DNA of 64,000 nucleotides from Enterobacter sp. R4-368. Lineage in GTDB: Bacteria; Pseudomonadota; Gammaproteobacteria; Enterobacterales; Enterobacteriaceae. This document shows, in pieces, positions 53,930 to 64,000 of the stretch. How positions within the stretch are numbered: position 1 is the first letter of the stretch; each line of letters begins with the position of its first letter. The DNA is taken from NCBI RefSeq assembly GCF_000410515.1, contig NC_021500.1, positions 3,720,001 to 3,784,000 of the forward strand. Direction: 5' to 3'. Below the pieces are notes generated by a model. That model saw only the letters and a program-made list of their open reading frames with translations. It searched no databases and was not told the origin of the DNA. Position numbers and translations under genes: made by a program.

Positions 53930-54709
53930 ATGAGTGATTTAACGGCAAGCAGCCTGCGTGCGCTGAAACTGATGGACCTGACCACCCTGAATGATGATGA
54001 CACCAACGAGAAAGTCATCGCCCTGTGTCATCAGGCAAAAACCCCGGTGGGCAACACCGCCGCCATCTGTATCTACCCGCGTTTTATCCCGATTGCGCGC
54101 AAAACCCTGAACGCACAAGGTACGCCGGATGTGCGTATCGCAACCGTGACCAACTTCCCGCATGGTAACGACGATATCGACATCGCGCTGGCTGAAACAC
54201 GCGCCGCCATTGCTTACGGTGCTGATGAAGTTGATGTGGTGTTCCCGTACCGTGCGCTGATCGCCGGTAACGAGCAGGTAGGCTTCGATCTGGTGAAAGC
54301 CTGTAAAGAGGCTTGCGCGGCGGCGAACGTGCTGCTGAAAGTGATTATTGAAACCGGTGAGCTGAAAACGGAAGCATTGATCCGTAAAGCGTCTGAAATC
54401 GCCATTAAAGCCGGTGCAGATTTCATTAAAACGTCGACCGGTAAAGTGCCGGTAAACGCGACCCCGGAAAGCGCACGTATCATGATGGAAGTGATTCGCG
54501 ATATGGGCGTTGAGAAAACCGTTGGTTTTAAACCGGCTGGTGGCGTACGTAGCGCGGAAGATGCGCAGCAGTATCTCGCCATTGCTGACGACCTGTTTGG
54601 TGCCGATTGGGCCGATGCCCGTCATTACCGTTTTGGCGCCTCCAGCCTGCTGGCAAGCCTGCTGAAAGCGTTGGGCCACGGCGACGGTAAGAGCGCAAGC
54701 AGCTATTAA
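53930..54709 (+). CDS. deoC: Deoxyribose-phosphate aldolase DeoC
   Basis: 259 aa, the E. coli length. The class I aldolase Schiff-base lysine lies in [11 protein letters not shown] and the second catalytic Lys in [10 protein letters not shown]. It splits deoxyribose-5-phosphate into acetaldehyde and glyceraldehyde-3-phosphate. First gene of deoCABD; GAGAG precedes the ATG. Confidence 0.97.
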   Translation: MSDLTASSLRALKLMDLTTLNDDDTNEKVIALCHQAKTPVGNTAAICIYPRFIPIARKTLNAQGTPDVRIATVTNFPHGNDDIDIALAETRAAIAYGADEVDVVFPYRALIAGNEQVGFDLVKACKEACAAANVLLKVIIETGELKTEALIRKASEIAIKAGADFIKTSTGKVPVNATPESARIMMEVIRDMGVEKTVGFKPAGGVRSAEDAQQYLAIADDLFGADWADARHYRFGASSLLASLLKALGHGDGKSASSY

Positions 54710-54782
54710 TTTGTCATTGCCGGGTAGCGCATTGTTACCCGGCCTCAATGGATTTTCCGGCTTTATTCCTCAGGGGGTTACC

Positions 54783-56105
54783 TTGTTTCTCGCTCAAGAA
54801 ATTATTCGAAAAAAACGCGATGGTCTCGCGCTGAGTGATGAAGAAATCCGTTTCTTTATCAACGGAATACGCGATAACACCGTTTCTGAAGGGCAGATTG
54901 CTGCTCTGGCAATGACCATTTTCTTCCACGACATGACGATGCCGGAGCGTGTTTCGCTGACCATGGCGATGCGGGATTCAGGCACTGTTCTGGACTGGAA
55001 ACCGCTCGATCTTAACGGCCCGGTGGTGGACAAACACTCGACCGGCGGCGTGGGCGATGTCACCTCGTTGATGCTTGGCCCGATGGTGGCGGCCTGCGGC
55101 GGCTATATTCCGATGATTTCCGGGCGTGGCCTTGGCCATACTGGCGGCACGCTCGACAAACTGGAAGCGATCCCGGGGTTTGATATCTTCCCGGAAGATA
55201 ACCGTTTTCGCGAGATTATTAAGGATGTTGGTGTGGCGATTATCGGCCAGACCAATTCGCTGGCTCCGGCGGATAAACGTTTCTACGCCACCCGCGATAT
55301 CACCGCGACGGTGGACTCTATTCCGTTAATCACCGCTTCTATCCTCGCCAAAAAACTGGCCGAGGGGCTTGATGCGCTGGTGATGGACGTCAAAGTGGGT
55401 AGCGGGGCATTTATGCCGACTTACGCCCTCTCTGAACAACTGGCGGAAGCGATTGTTGGCGTTGCCAACGGCGCGGGCGTGCGGACTACCGCGCTGCTGA
55501 CCGATATGAACCAGGTGCTGGCTTCCAGCGCGGGCAACGCAGTGGAAGTACGCGAAGCGGTGCAGTTCCTGACTGGTGAATACCGCAATCCGCGCTTGTT
55601 TGACGTCACTATGGCGCTGTGCGTGGAGATGCTGATCTCCGGCAAACTGGCGAAAGATGACGCCGACGCACGGGCGAAGCTGCAAGCGGTGCTGGATAAC
55701 GGTAAAGCGGCCGAGGTGTTTGGTCGTATGGTTGCGGCGCAAAAAGGGCCGCACGATTTCGTGGAAAACTACGCCAAATACCTGCCTACCGCGACGCTCA
55801 GCAAAGCGGTATATGCCGATGATGAAGGGTTTATCACGGCGATGGATACGCGCGCGCTGGGCATGGCGGTGGTGTCGATGGGCGGTGGTCGTCGCCAGGC
55901 GTCGGACACTATTGATTACAGCGTCGGCTTTACCGATATGGTGCGTCTGGGCGAACGCGTTGATGGCCAGCGCCCGCTGGCGGTTATCCACGCCAAAGAC
56001 GAAGCCAGCTGGCAAGAGGCTGCGCAGGCGGTGAAAGCGGCTATTTCGATGGGCGACAGCGCACCAAAAGAGACACCGACGGTCTATCGCCGCATTACTG
56101 AATAG
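54783..56105 (+). CDS. deoA: Thymidine phosphorylase DeoA
   Basis: 440 aa, the E. coli length, from TTG 54783 with AGGGGG eight bases upstream; E. coli deoA also starts with TTG. Conserved phosphate and base sites: [10 protein letters not shown] and VKVGSGAFM. It converts thymidine to thymine and deoxyribose-1-phosphate. Second gene of the deo operon. Confidence 0.97.
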   Translation: MFLAQEIIRKKRDGLALSDEEIRFFINGIRDNTVSEGQIAALAMTIFFHDMTMPERVSLTMAMRDSGTVLDWKPLDLNGPVVDKHSTGGVGDVTSLMLGPMVAACGGYIPMISGRGLGHTGGTLDKLEAIPGFDIFPEDNRFREIIKDVGVAIIGQTNSLAPADKRFYATRDITATVDSIPLITASILAKKLAEGLDALVMDVKVGSGAFMPTYALSEQLAEAIVGVANGAGVRTTALLTDMNQVLASSAGNAVEVREAVQFLTGEYRNPRLFDVTMALCVEMLISGKLAKDDADARAKLQAVLDNGKAAEVFGRMVAAQKGPHDFVENYAKYLPTATLSKAVYADDEGFITAMDTRALGMAVVSMGGGRRQASDTIDYSVGFTDMVRLGERVDGQRPLAVIHAKDEASWQEAAQAVKAAISMGDSAPKETPTVYRRITE

Positions 56106-57380
<1,275 letters not shown>

Positions 57381-57387
57381 TGATTTT

Positions 57388-57411
57388 GGGCGGGAGCTTC
57401 CCGCCCTTTCT
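57388..57411 (+). terminator. Hairpin between deoB and deoD
   Basis: Perfect 8-bp stem GGGCGGGA/TCCCGCCC (57388-57395 and 57399-57406), loop GCT, then TTTCT. The short T tract suggests partial termination or mRNA protection inside the operon. Confidence 0.6.
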
Positions 57412-57443
57412 GTTTCAACGACAACGACATAAAGGAATTGACG

Positions 57444-58163
57444 ATGGCTACCCCACATATTAATGCCGAAATGGGCGATTTCGCTGACGTAGTGTTGATG
57501 CCGGGCGACCCGCTGCGTGCAAAACATATTGCGGAAACTTTCCTCGAAGACTACCGCGAAGTGAACAACGTGCGCGGCATGCTGGGTTACACCGGCACCT
57601 ACAAAGGCCGCAAAATTTCTGTTATGGGCCACGGTATGGGGATCCCGTCCTGCTCCATCTACACCAAAGAGCTGATCACCGATTTCGGCGTGAAAAAAAT
57701 CATTCGTGTCGGCTCCTGCGGCGCAGTGCGTATGGACGTGCAATTGCGTGACATCGTGATTGGGATGGGTGCCTGCACCGACTCCAAAGTGAACCGTATG
57801 CGTTTCAAAGATCACGATTTCGCAGCGATTGCTGATTTCGATATGGTGCGTAACGCGGTTGATGCGGCAAAAGCACTGGGCGTAGACGCGCGCGTGGGTA
57901 ACCTGTTCTCCGCCGATCTGTTCTACTCCCCGGACGGTGAAATGTTCGACGTGATGGAAAAATACGGCATCCTGGGCGTGGAAATGGAAGCGGCAGGCAT
58001 TTACGGCGTAGCGGCGGAATTCGGTGCGAAAGCGCTGACCATCTGCACCGTTTCCGACCATATTCGTACGCACGAGCAGACCACTTCCGCTGAGCGTCAG
58101 ACCACGTTCAACGATATGATCAAAATTGCGCTGGAATCTGTCCTGCTGGGCGATAAAGCGTAA
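57444..58163 (+). CDS. deoD: Purine nucleoside phosphorylase DeoD
   Basis: 239 aa, the E. coli length, from ATG 57444 (AAGGA nine bases upstream). PNP/UDP motif [16 protein letters not shown]; catalytic Asp in [11 protein letters not shown]; phosphate Arg in RVGSCGAVR. It phosphorolyses purine (deoxy)nucleosides as a hexamer. Last gene of the deo operon. Confidence 0.97.
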   Translation: MATPHINAEMGDFADVVLMPGDPLRAKHIAETFLEDYREVNNVRGMLGYTGTYKGRKISVMGHGMGIPSCSIYTKELITDFGVKKIIRVGSCGAVRMDVQLRDIVIGMGACTDSKVNRMRFKDHDFAAIADFDMVRNAVDAAKALGVDARVGNLFSADLFYSPDGEMFDVMEKYGILGVEMEAAGIYGVAAEFGAKALTICTVSDHIRTHEQTTSAERQTTFNDMIKIALESVLLGDKA

Positions 58164-58176
58164 GTATCTTTTCTAA

Positions 58177-58198
58177 GGGCAGGTTCTCTGCCCTTTTT
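58177..58198 (+). terminator. deo operon terminator
   Basis: Stem GGGCAG/CTGCCC with loop GTTCT (58177-58193), followed by TTTTT, 13 bases after the deoD stop. Confidence 0.88.
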
Positions 58199-58299
58199 AT
58201 CAATTCATTTTAATGTCCATAGTTTTTATTATTCCCTTTTAATTCAGAGGAATAGAGCTATGAATTTATTCAAGTATCCATTCATAAATCTATTCACTG

Positions 58300-58923
58300 A
58301 TGAGTTCGCTTACCGATCTTCTGTAACAAGGGCCCCAGCCCGCGATGGCGTTGCGTAAGGCATTAAAGATTAGTCAGGCCACGTTTTCACGGCTGGTTGC
58401 CACCGAGCCACAGGTGCTGCAATTTGGTAAAGCACGTGCAACGCGCTATGCCTTGTTACGCCCTGTACGCAGTGTTGAACGGTTTGCACTACGCCGAATT
58501 AATGAACAACGTCATGTTTACAAGTGAGGCGAATTACACACATGTTGGCCCCTGGGCAGCTGTCTGGTCACATTAGAAGAGGGGGGATTGCAGTGGTTTG
58601 ACGGTCTGCCATGGTATCTCACCGAGCTGCGACCTCAGGATTTTTAGGACGGTCATGGGGACGAAACATCGCGCGTCAGTTTGGCCTGCCTATGATATGT
58701 TGCCGATGGCATTTGCCCCCGTCAGTTCGGGAGCAATGCTATGGAACTGGCGCTGGATACCTCGGTCAGCAAGGCAGCGTGGAATTTCGCCATCCCACCG
58801 GCGCAAACATTCAGGCAGACAGTGGCGGCAGATGATCGCATCAGTGAGGCGTTTCGCCATATCGCCCGGCAAATGGGTGATAAAGTCGCCCAACTGGAAC
58901 AGATAGCGCAACGGATGGCGTAG
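58300..58923 (+). pseudogene. yjjJ: HipA-like protein YjjJ, decayed
   Basis: E. coli carries yjjJ (443 aa, HipA-like kinase family) here between deoD and lplA. From ATG 58300 the frame reads MSSLTDLL, stops at TAA 58324-58326, continues QGPQPAMALRKALKISQATF (the winged-helix N-terminus), and stops again at TGA 58525-58527. It resumes with WFDGLPWYLTELRPQ and shifts by one base near 58639, where one G appears lost before GFLGRSWGRNIARQ. At about 58684 it jumps to AYDMLPMAFAP, a far C-terminal HipA motif, so roughly 150-200 codons are deleted. The remaining tail ends at TAG 58921-58923. It cannot make a functional protein. Confidence 0.85.
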
Positions 58924-58938
58924 TCAGCCACTCAGAGG

Positions 58939-59955
58939 CTAACGTACTGCGCTTGCAATCCATGCGGAAAGCTCGCGAAGTTCTTGTTCCTGCTCCGGAA
59001 AATCGACTAACAGTGCATCACACTCCTGCGCCAGCATATCCGCGCGGTAGAGGCAGCCCTGCAAACGTGCCGCCAGCGCTTCTAACGGCGCGGGGTTCAG
59101 GCTGTCGGTAAACACCTGCGTGCGGGTGATGTGCCCTTTTTCCACATCAAAATGGAGCTCCACGCCGCCCCAGGTAAAACGTTCATCCAACAGATGGCTG
59201 AACGCCGGGGCCTGGCCGAAATTCCACTCCCAGCTGCTCTGGCGGGCAAAGGTTTCGGCAAAATTGGGCAAGTCCGGGGTTTTATCCGGCGAGATAACCT
59301 CCGCCGTAACCCGTTCGCCATAGTGAGCGAAGAAGGCTTCAGTGATCGCTTCACAGATTTGCTGATGGGTAATGCCCGGCAGCAACTCCACCAGATTCGC
59401 CACGCGCCCACGCACCGACGTAATGCCTTTGGCTTGCAGCTTTTTCTTGTCCGGGTTGAGGTAATTGGCCAGGCGGCTGAGATCGGCATTCAGCAACAAC
59501 GTGCCATGGTGGAAGCCACGATCTTTGGTTTCCCGGTAGGCAGAACCGGACACTTTACGATCGCCTTCCGCCGTTTTCACCACCAGGTCGTTGCGCCCGG
59601 AAGCTTCTGCGGTAACGCCTAGTGAATTCAGAGCATTAAGCACAATCGACGTGGAGATGGTTTTGTCGTATTCCGGCTTTCCCGCCATGAAAGTGAAACA
59701 GGTATTGCCGAGGTCGTGGAACACCGCGCCGCCGCCGCTACTGCGCCTTGCCAGCCGCACGTTATCTTCTTCCATGCGGCGAGTATTGCACTCTTTCCAC
59801 GGGTTTTGCGCCCGCCCAATCACCACCGTGTCCGCGTTGCGCCATAAGAACAGTACGCGTTGCGTGGCGGGCATCTGGCGGAAAATACACTCTTCCACCG
59901 CCAGGTTGAACCAGGGATCGTACGAGTCAGAGATAAGCAGACGAAGCGTCGACAT
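58939..59955 (-). CDS. lplA: Lipoate-protein ligase A LplA
   Basis: 338 aa, the E. coli length. The lipoate loop [15 protein letters not shown] and the catalytic-lysine region [13 protein letters not shown] are present, and a C-terminal accessory domain starts near 250. It activates free lipoate with ATP and attaches it to E2 and GcvH proteins. Follows ytjB in the same direction by 43 bp. Confidence 0.96.
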   Translation of the reverse strand: MSTLRLLISDSYDPWFNLAVEECIFRQMPATQRVLFLWRNADTVVIGRAQNPWKECNTRRMEEDNVRLARRSSGGGAVFHDLGNTCFTFMAGKPEYDKTISTSIVLNALNSLGVTAEASGRNDLVVKTAEGDRKVSGSAYRETKDRGFHHGTLLLNADLSRLANYLNPDKKKLQAKGITSVRGRVANLVELLPGITHQQICEAITEAFFAHYGERVTAEVISPDKTPDLPNFAETFARQSSWEWNFGQAPAFSHLLDERFTWGGVELHFDVEKGHITRTQVFTDSLNPAPLEALAARLQGCLYRADMLAQECDALLVDFPEQEQELRELSAWIASAVR

Positions 59956-59998
59956 AGCAGATTTCCTTTCTGTAACCTGTAATTTTTACCGGTAGCGG

Positions 59999-60649
59999 TC
60001 AGAGCGACTCTTTCTTTTGCTGCTCTTCTTCTTCCGGTACGGATTTGTTGGCCGTCAGCAAAAACGGCGACTGCTGCCAGCGCGTGCGTTTGCCCTGCAA
60101 CAGGGTGCGCGTCAGCACTACGCCAATGGCCAGCGACAGCAGCAACATCAGGCGCAGAATATTGGTGGTGTTATCCACCTGTTTGGCTTCTGTCGCCAGC
60201 GTGTGCGTATCCAGCGTAAGGCGCAGGTAGCCAAGCGGGCCGCTCTTTCCCTGAATCGGCTCAACAATTTGCTGGTTGAAATAGCCGCCTGCTTTTTTGC
60301 CGTCCAGCGCCAGCCTGTCGCGCACATCAATACTTTCGCCGGAGCGCGCGATCAGATCGCCTTGCGCATCGTACACCCCTGCATCCAGAATGCGGCTCTC
60401 TTCGGTGAGCTGGCGCAGCACGACGTTGATCCGTTTTTCGTCCGGGGTTTCTGTGCGCATCAGCGGCGTGAGATTCAGCGTCACCTGGCGCGCCAGCGTT
60501 CTCGCCAGCTCTTCAAACTGCGGATTGCGCTGACGCTGATGGCTTTGGCTGAACCAGGATGCGCCCTGCATCAGCGCGACCAGCAGTGCCAGACAGATGA
60601 GGACGATTACGGCGCGATGCAGCCGAAATTTAAGTTTTGCGCGAGCCAT
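59999..60649 (-). CDS. ytjB: Membrane protein YtjB (Smp)
   Basis: 216 aa (E. coli 214). Two membrane segments (about 10-30 and 160-180) bound a periplasmic domain with ESRILDAGVYDAQGDLIARS, as in Smp/AhpA-family sensors. Role not established. Divergent from serB. Confidence 0.92.
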   Translation of the reverse strand: MARAKLKFRLHRAVIVLICLALLVALMQGASWFSQSHQRQRNPQFEELARTLARQVTLNLTPLMRTETPDEKRINVVLRQLTEESRILDAGVYDAQGDLIARSGESIDVRDRLALDGKKAGGYFNQQIVEPIQGKSGPLGYLRLTLDTHTLATEAKQVDNTTNILRLMLLLSLAIGVVLTRTLLQGKRTRWQQSPFLLTANKSVPEEEEQQKKESL

Positions 60650-60767
60650 ATTCCACCTGTTGAAAATTTGAGGCTTAATGTTGCCAGAAGCGCTGGTTAC
60701 AAGGTAGCCTCATGCGTTATTTTCCCCTCCGATGCTTTCTGGCGCGAACGTTTTTACAGGAGCTTTA

Positions 60768-61739
60768 ATGCCTAATAGTTTGACCTGGTGCGATCTGCCC
60801 GATGATGTTTCTCAGTGGCCGGGATTGCCGCTCTCTTTAAGTGGTGATGAGGTAATGCCTCTGGACTATCACGCTGGTCGCAGCGGCTGGCTACTGTACG
60901 CACGTAATCTGGATAAGCAACGTCTGACGACCTATCAGCGCAAATTGGGTGCAGCAATGGTGATTGTTGCCGCGTGGAGCGTTGACGATTATCAGGTTCT
61001 TCGTCTGGCGGGTTCGTTGACGCCGCGCGCGACGCGCCTGGCCCACGACGAAGGTATGGACGTCGCCCCGCTGGGGAAAATCCCGCATCTGCGCTCGCCA
61101 GGGCTGCTGGTGATGGACATGGACTCCACCGCCATTCAAATCGAGTGCATTGATGAAATCGCTAAACTTGCCGGCACCGGCGAAATGGTGGCGGAAGTGA
61201 CCGAACGGGCGATGCGCGGCGAACTCGATTTTGCCGCCAGCCTGCGCAGCCGTGTGGCGACGCTGAAAGGCGCGGACGCCAATATTTTGCTGCAAGTACG
61301 CGAAAAACTGCCGTTAATGCCAGGCCTTGTGCAACTGGTGTTGAAGCTGGAAACATTGGGCTGGAAAGTAGCCATCGCCTCGGGCGGCTTTACTTTCTTT
61401 GCCGATTATCTGCGCGACAAGCTGCATTTAACGGCGGCAGTTGCCAACGAACTTGAGATCATGGACGGTAAATTCACCGGCCAGGTATTAGGCGATATCG
61501 TGGATGCGCAGTTCAAAGCCAACACGCTGAAGCAACTGGCTGAAAAGTATGAAATCGCGCCGGAGCAAACGGTGGCGATTGGCGATGGCGCGAACGATTT
61601 GCCGATGATCAAAGCCGCCGGGCTTGGCATCGCGTTTCATGCCAAACCCAAAGTGAATGAGAAGGCGGAAGTCACTATTCGCCACGCCGATCTGATGGGC
61701 GTATTTTGTATTCTTTCCGGCAGCATTAATAAGAAGTAG
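60768..61739 (+). CDS. serB: Phosphoserine phosphatase SerB
   Basis: 323 aa (E. coli 322) from ATG 60768, with AGGAG upstream. An N-terminal ACT-like domain (about 1-100) precedes a HAD domain with DMDSTAIQIECIDE (DxDxT nucleophile), ASGGFTFFAD and GDGANDLPMI. It performs the last step of serine synthesis. Followed by radA after 8 bp. Confidence 0.97.
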   Translation: MPNSLTWCDLPDDVSQWPGLPLSLSGDEVMPLDYHAGRSGWLLYARNLDKQRLTTYQRKLGAAMVIVAAWSVDDYQVLRLAGSLTPRATRLAHDEGMDVAPLGKIPHLRSPGLLVMDMDSTAIQIECIDEIAKLAGTGEMVAEVTERAMRGELDFAASLRSRVATLKGADANILLQVREKLPLMPGLVQLVLKLETLGWKVAIASGGFTFFADYLRDKLHLTAAVANELEIMDGKFTGQVLGDIVDAQFKANTLKQLAEKYEIAPEQTVAIGDGANDLPMIKAAGLGIAFHAKPKVNEKAEVTIRHADLMGVFCILSGSINKK

Positions 61740-61747
61740 AGGTTATT

Positions 61748-63130
61748 GTGGCGAAAGCTCCCAAACGCGCGTTTGTCTGTAATGAATGCGGTGCGGATTA
61801 TCCGCGCTGGCAGGGGCAGTGCAGCGCCTGTCACGCATGGAACACCATTACGGAAGTGCGTGTTGCCGCTTCGCCCACCGTGGCGCGTAATGAGCGTCTT
61901 TCCGGTTATGCGGGGAGCGCTGGCGTATCAAAAGTGCAGAAGCTGGCGGATATCAGCCTCGAAGAGCTACCGCGTTTTTCCACCGGTTTTAAAGAGTTTG
62001 ATCGCGTGCTCGGCGGCGGTGTTGTGCCCGGTAGCGCGATTCTGATTGGCGGCAACCCCGGTGCGGGGAAATCCACGTTGTTGTTGCAGACGTTGTGTAA
62101 GCTCGCCGAGCAGATGAAAACGTTGTATGTCACTGGCGAAGAGTCATTACAGCAGGTAGCGATGCGCGCGCACCGTCTGGGGCTGCCGACCGGCAATCTC
62201 AATATGCTGTCGGAAACCAGCATCGAACAAATCTGCATGATCGCCGAAGAGGAACAACCGAAGCTGATGGTGATCGACTCGATTCAGGTCATGCACATGG
62301 CCGATATTCAGTCGTCGCCCGGCAGTGTGGCGCAGGTGCGTGAAACGGCGGCCTATCTGACGCGCTTTGCGAAAACGCGCGGTGTGGCGATTGTGATGGT
62401 CGGCCACGTCACCAAAGATGGCTCGCTGGCGGGACCAAAGGTGCTTGAACACTGTATTGACTGCTCGGTGCTGCTCGACGGCGATGCGGATTCGCGTTTT
62501 CGCACCTTGCGCAGCCATAAAAACCGTTTCGGCGCGGTTAACGAACTCGGCGTATTCGCCATGACCGAGCAGGGGCTACGTGAAGTCAGCAACCCGTCGG
62601 CGATTTTCTTAAGTCGCGGCGATGAAGTCACCTCCGGCAGTTCGGTGATGGTGGTGTGGGAAGGCACACGCCCGCTGTTAGTTGAAATTCAGGCGCTGGT
62701 GGATCATTCGATGATGTCAAACCCGCGCCGTGTGGCGGTGGGACTGGAGCAAAACCGTCTGGCGATTCTGTTGGCGGTGCTGCATCGCCACGGCGGCTTG
62801 CAGATGGCGGATCAGGATGTGTTCGTCAACGTGGTCGGCGGGGTCAAAGTGACCGAAACCAGCGCCGATTTAGCGCTGTTGCTGGCGATGGTTTCCAGCC
62901 TGCGTGACCGGCCGTTACCGCAGGATTTAGTGGTGTTTGGCGAAGTCGGGCTGGCAGGCGAAATTCGCCCGGTGCCCAGCGGCCAGGAGCGCATTTCGGA
63001 GGCCGCGAAGCATGGCTTCCGTCGTGCGATAGTTCCGGCAGCGAATGTGCCGAAAAAAGTGCCTGAAGGAATGCAAATTTTCGGCGTGAAAAAGCTCGCG
63101 GATGCGCTAAGTGTCTTTGACGACTTATAA
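61748..63130 (+). CDS. radA: DNA branch-migration/repair protein RadA
   Basis: 460 aa, the E. coli length, from GTG 61748. A C4 zinc finger (Cys10-Cys31 region: CNECGADYPRWQGQCSACH), RecA-like core with Walker A GGNPGAGKST, the RadA-specific HKNRFG motif and a C-terminal Lon-like domain are all present. It drives branch migration in recombinational repair. Part of serB-radA-nadR. Confidence 0.97.
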   Translation: MAKAPKRAFVCNECGADYPRWQGQCSACHAWNTITEVRVAASPTVARNERLSGYAGSAGVSKVQKLADISLEELPRFSTGFKEFDRVLGGGVVPGSAILIGGNPGAGKSTLLLQTLCKLAEQMKTLYVTGEESLQQVAMRAHRLGLPTGNLNMLSETSIEQICMIAEEEQPKLMVIDSIQVMHMADIQSSPGSVAQVRETAAYLTRFAKTRGVAIVMVGHVTKDGSLAGPKVLEHCIDCSVLLDGDADSRFRTLRSHKNRFGAVNELGVFAMTEQGLREVSNPSAIFLSRGDEVTSGSSVMVVWEGTRPLLVEIQALVDHSMMSNPRRVAVGLEQNRLAILLAVLHRHGGLQMADQDVFVNVVGGVKVTETSADLALLLAMVSSLRDRPLPQDLVVFGEVGLAGEIRPVPSGQERISEAAKHGFRRAIVPAANVPKKVPEGMQIFGVKKLADALSVFDDL

Positions 63131-63160
63131 TTGGCTAATGTTTTTTTGCAGGAGGCAACA

Positions 63161-64000
63161 ATGTCGTCATTCGACTACTTAAAAACCGCGATTCGCCAGA
63201 AAGGCTGCACGTTACAGCAGGTAGCCGATGCCAGCGGTATGACCAAAGGCTATTTGAGCCAGCTGCTGAATGCCAAAATTAAGAGCCCCAGTGCGCAAAA
63301 ACTTGAGGCTCTGCACCGCTTTCTCGATCTTGAGTTTCCCCGTCGGCAGAAAAGCATTGGCGTGGTTTTCGGCAAGTTTTACCCGCTGCACACTGGTCAT
63401 ATCTACTTGATCCAGCGCGCCTGTAGCCAGGTGGATGAACTGCATATCATCCTTGGTTATGACGAAACCCGCGATCGCGAGTTGTTTGAAGACAGCGCGA
63501 TGTCCCAACAGCCGACGGTAAGTGATCGCTTGCGTTGGCTGCTACAGACCTTTAAGTACCAGAAAAATATCCGTATTCATGCCTTTAACGAAGAGGGGAT
63601 GGAGCCGTATCCGCACGGCTGGGATGTCTGGAGTAAAGGCATCAAAGCGTTTATGACCGAAAAAGGGATCACGCCAAACTGGATTTACACCTCCGAAGAG
63701 GCTGATGCGCCGCAGTATCGGCAACATCTGGGAATTGAAGCGGTGCTGGTCGATCCAAAGCGTACCTTTATGAATATCAGCGGTTCGCAAATCCGCGAGA
63801 ACCCCTTCCGTTACTGGGATTATATTCCGACTGAGGTAAAGCCCTTTTTTGTGCGCACGGTGGCGATTCTGGGCGGAGAATCCAGCGGTAAATCAACATT
63901 GGTAAATAAGCTCGCCAATATCTTCAATACCACCAGCGCATGGGAATATGGCCGCGATTACGTCTTTTCTCATCTTGGTGGTGACGAAATTGCGCTGCAA
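63161..64000 (+). CDS. nadR: NAD regulator/NMN adenylyltransferase/NR kinase NadR (3' end beyond window)
   Basis: 280 codons are visible of about 410. An N-terminal HTH (about 10-55; CTLQQVADASGMTKGYLSQL) precedes the NMN adenylyltransferase domain starting VVFGKFYPLHTGH (about 68-80), with ISGSQIRENPF. The ribosylnicotinamide kinase domain begins with Walker A GGESSGKST near 240. The ATG at 63161 follows AGGAGG. It represses NAD synthesis genes and salvages NR. The right edge truncates it. Confidence 0.96.
   Translation, partial: MSSFDYLKTAIRQKGCTLQQVADASGMTKGYLSQLLNAKIKSPSAQKLEALHRFLDLEFPRRQKSIGVVFGKFYPLHTGHIYLIQRACSQVDELHIILGYDETRDRELFEDSAMSQQPTVSDRLRWLLQTFKYQKNIRIHAFNEEGMEPYPHGWDVWSKGIKAFMTEKGITPNWIYTSEEADAPQYRQHLGIEAVLVDPKRTFMNISGSQIRENPFRYWDYIPTEVKPFFVRTVAILGGESSGKSTLVNKLANIFNTTSAWEYGRDYVFSHLGGDEIALQ

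Overview
The window is chromosomal DNA of an Enterobacteriaceae member outside Escherichia. Gene content suggests the Kosakonia/Enterobacter/Klebsiella neighbourhood (chromosomal fosA, a ClpP-like orphan, a FliA-like orphan sigma factor), but genus is an inference. From about 3.2 kb to the right edge it follows the E. coli K-12 98-100 min order: yjiR-yjiS, yjiM-yjiL, yjiN, yjiH-yjiG, yjiA-yjiX-btsT, tsr, opgB, yjjA, dnaC-dnaT, yjjB-yjjP, yjjQ-bglJ, fhuF, yjjZ, three leucine tRNAs, rsmC, holD-rimI-yjjG, prfC, osmY, ytjA, yjjU-yjjV, yjjW-yjjI, deoCABD, a ruined yjjJ, lplA, ytjB, serB-radA-nadR.

Left part (1-24 kb) is accessory-rich. It opens with a membrane-anchored winged-helix regulator and a small membrane partner (ToxR/ToxS or PsaE/PsaF style), a lone sigma-28 paralogue and an NlpC/P60 lipoprotein. 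After yjiR-yjiS come a ClpP paralogue with a Ser-His-Asn site, a DUF1176 periplasmic protein, fosA, an AT-rich CBS protein with a HEPN-type RNxxxH motif, and a MarR-HlyD-FUSC efflux operon. Then follow DUF3343-yjiL-yjiM (iron-sulfur, double-cubane type), yjiN, AraC and LysR regulators with a LysE-type exporter, and yjiH-yjiG with an M20 amidohydrolase. Where E. coli carries its restriction 'immigration control' block, only a SymE C-terminal fragment and a SymR-like segment are visible.

Middle part (24-43 kb) holds pyruvate transport (btsT, with a readable BtsR direct repeat and CRP site), the serine chemoreceptor (tsr, with a near-perfect sigma-28 promoter), osmoregulated periplasmic glucan modification (opgB), replication restart (dnaT-dnaC), an organic-peroxide module (ohr/ohrR with two matching operators), the split ThrE-like exporter yjjPB, the silenced-type regulators yjjQ-bglJ, an orphan PTS EIIC behind tandem LacI-family-like operators, iron release (fhuF) and a membrane diguanylate cyclase.

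Right part (43-64 kb) is conserved core: tRNA-Leu(CAG) x3 with a stringent-type promoter, 16S rRNA methylation, replication and translation factors, osmotic stress proteins, the YjjI/YjjW glycyl-radical pair, and the deo operon whose promoter keeps the 53-bp CRP-CRP spacing and the DeoR operator over the -10. After it come the yjjJ (HipA-like) pseudogene, lipoate ligase, serine biosynthesis, DNA repair and NAD regulation. nadR runs off the right edge. No rRNA, prophage, IS element or CRISPR array was recognised.
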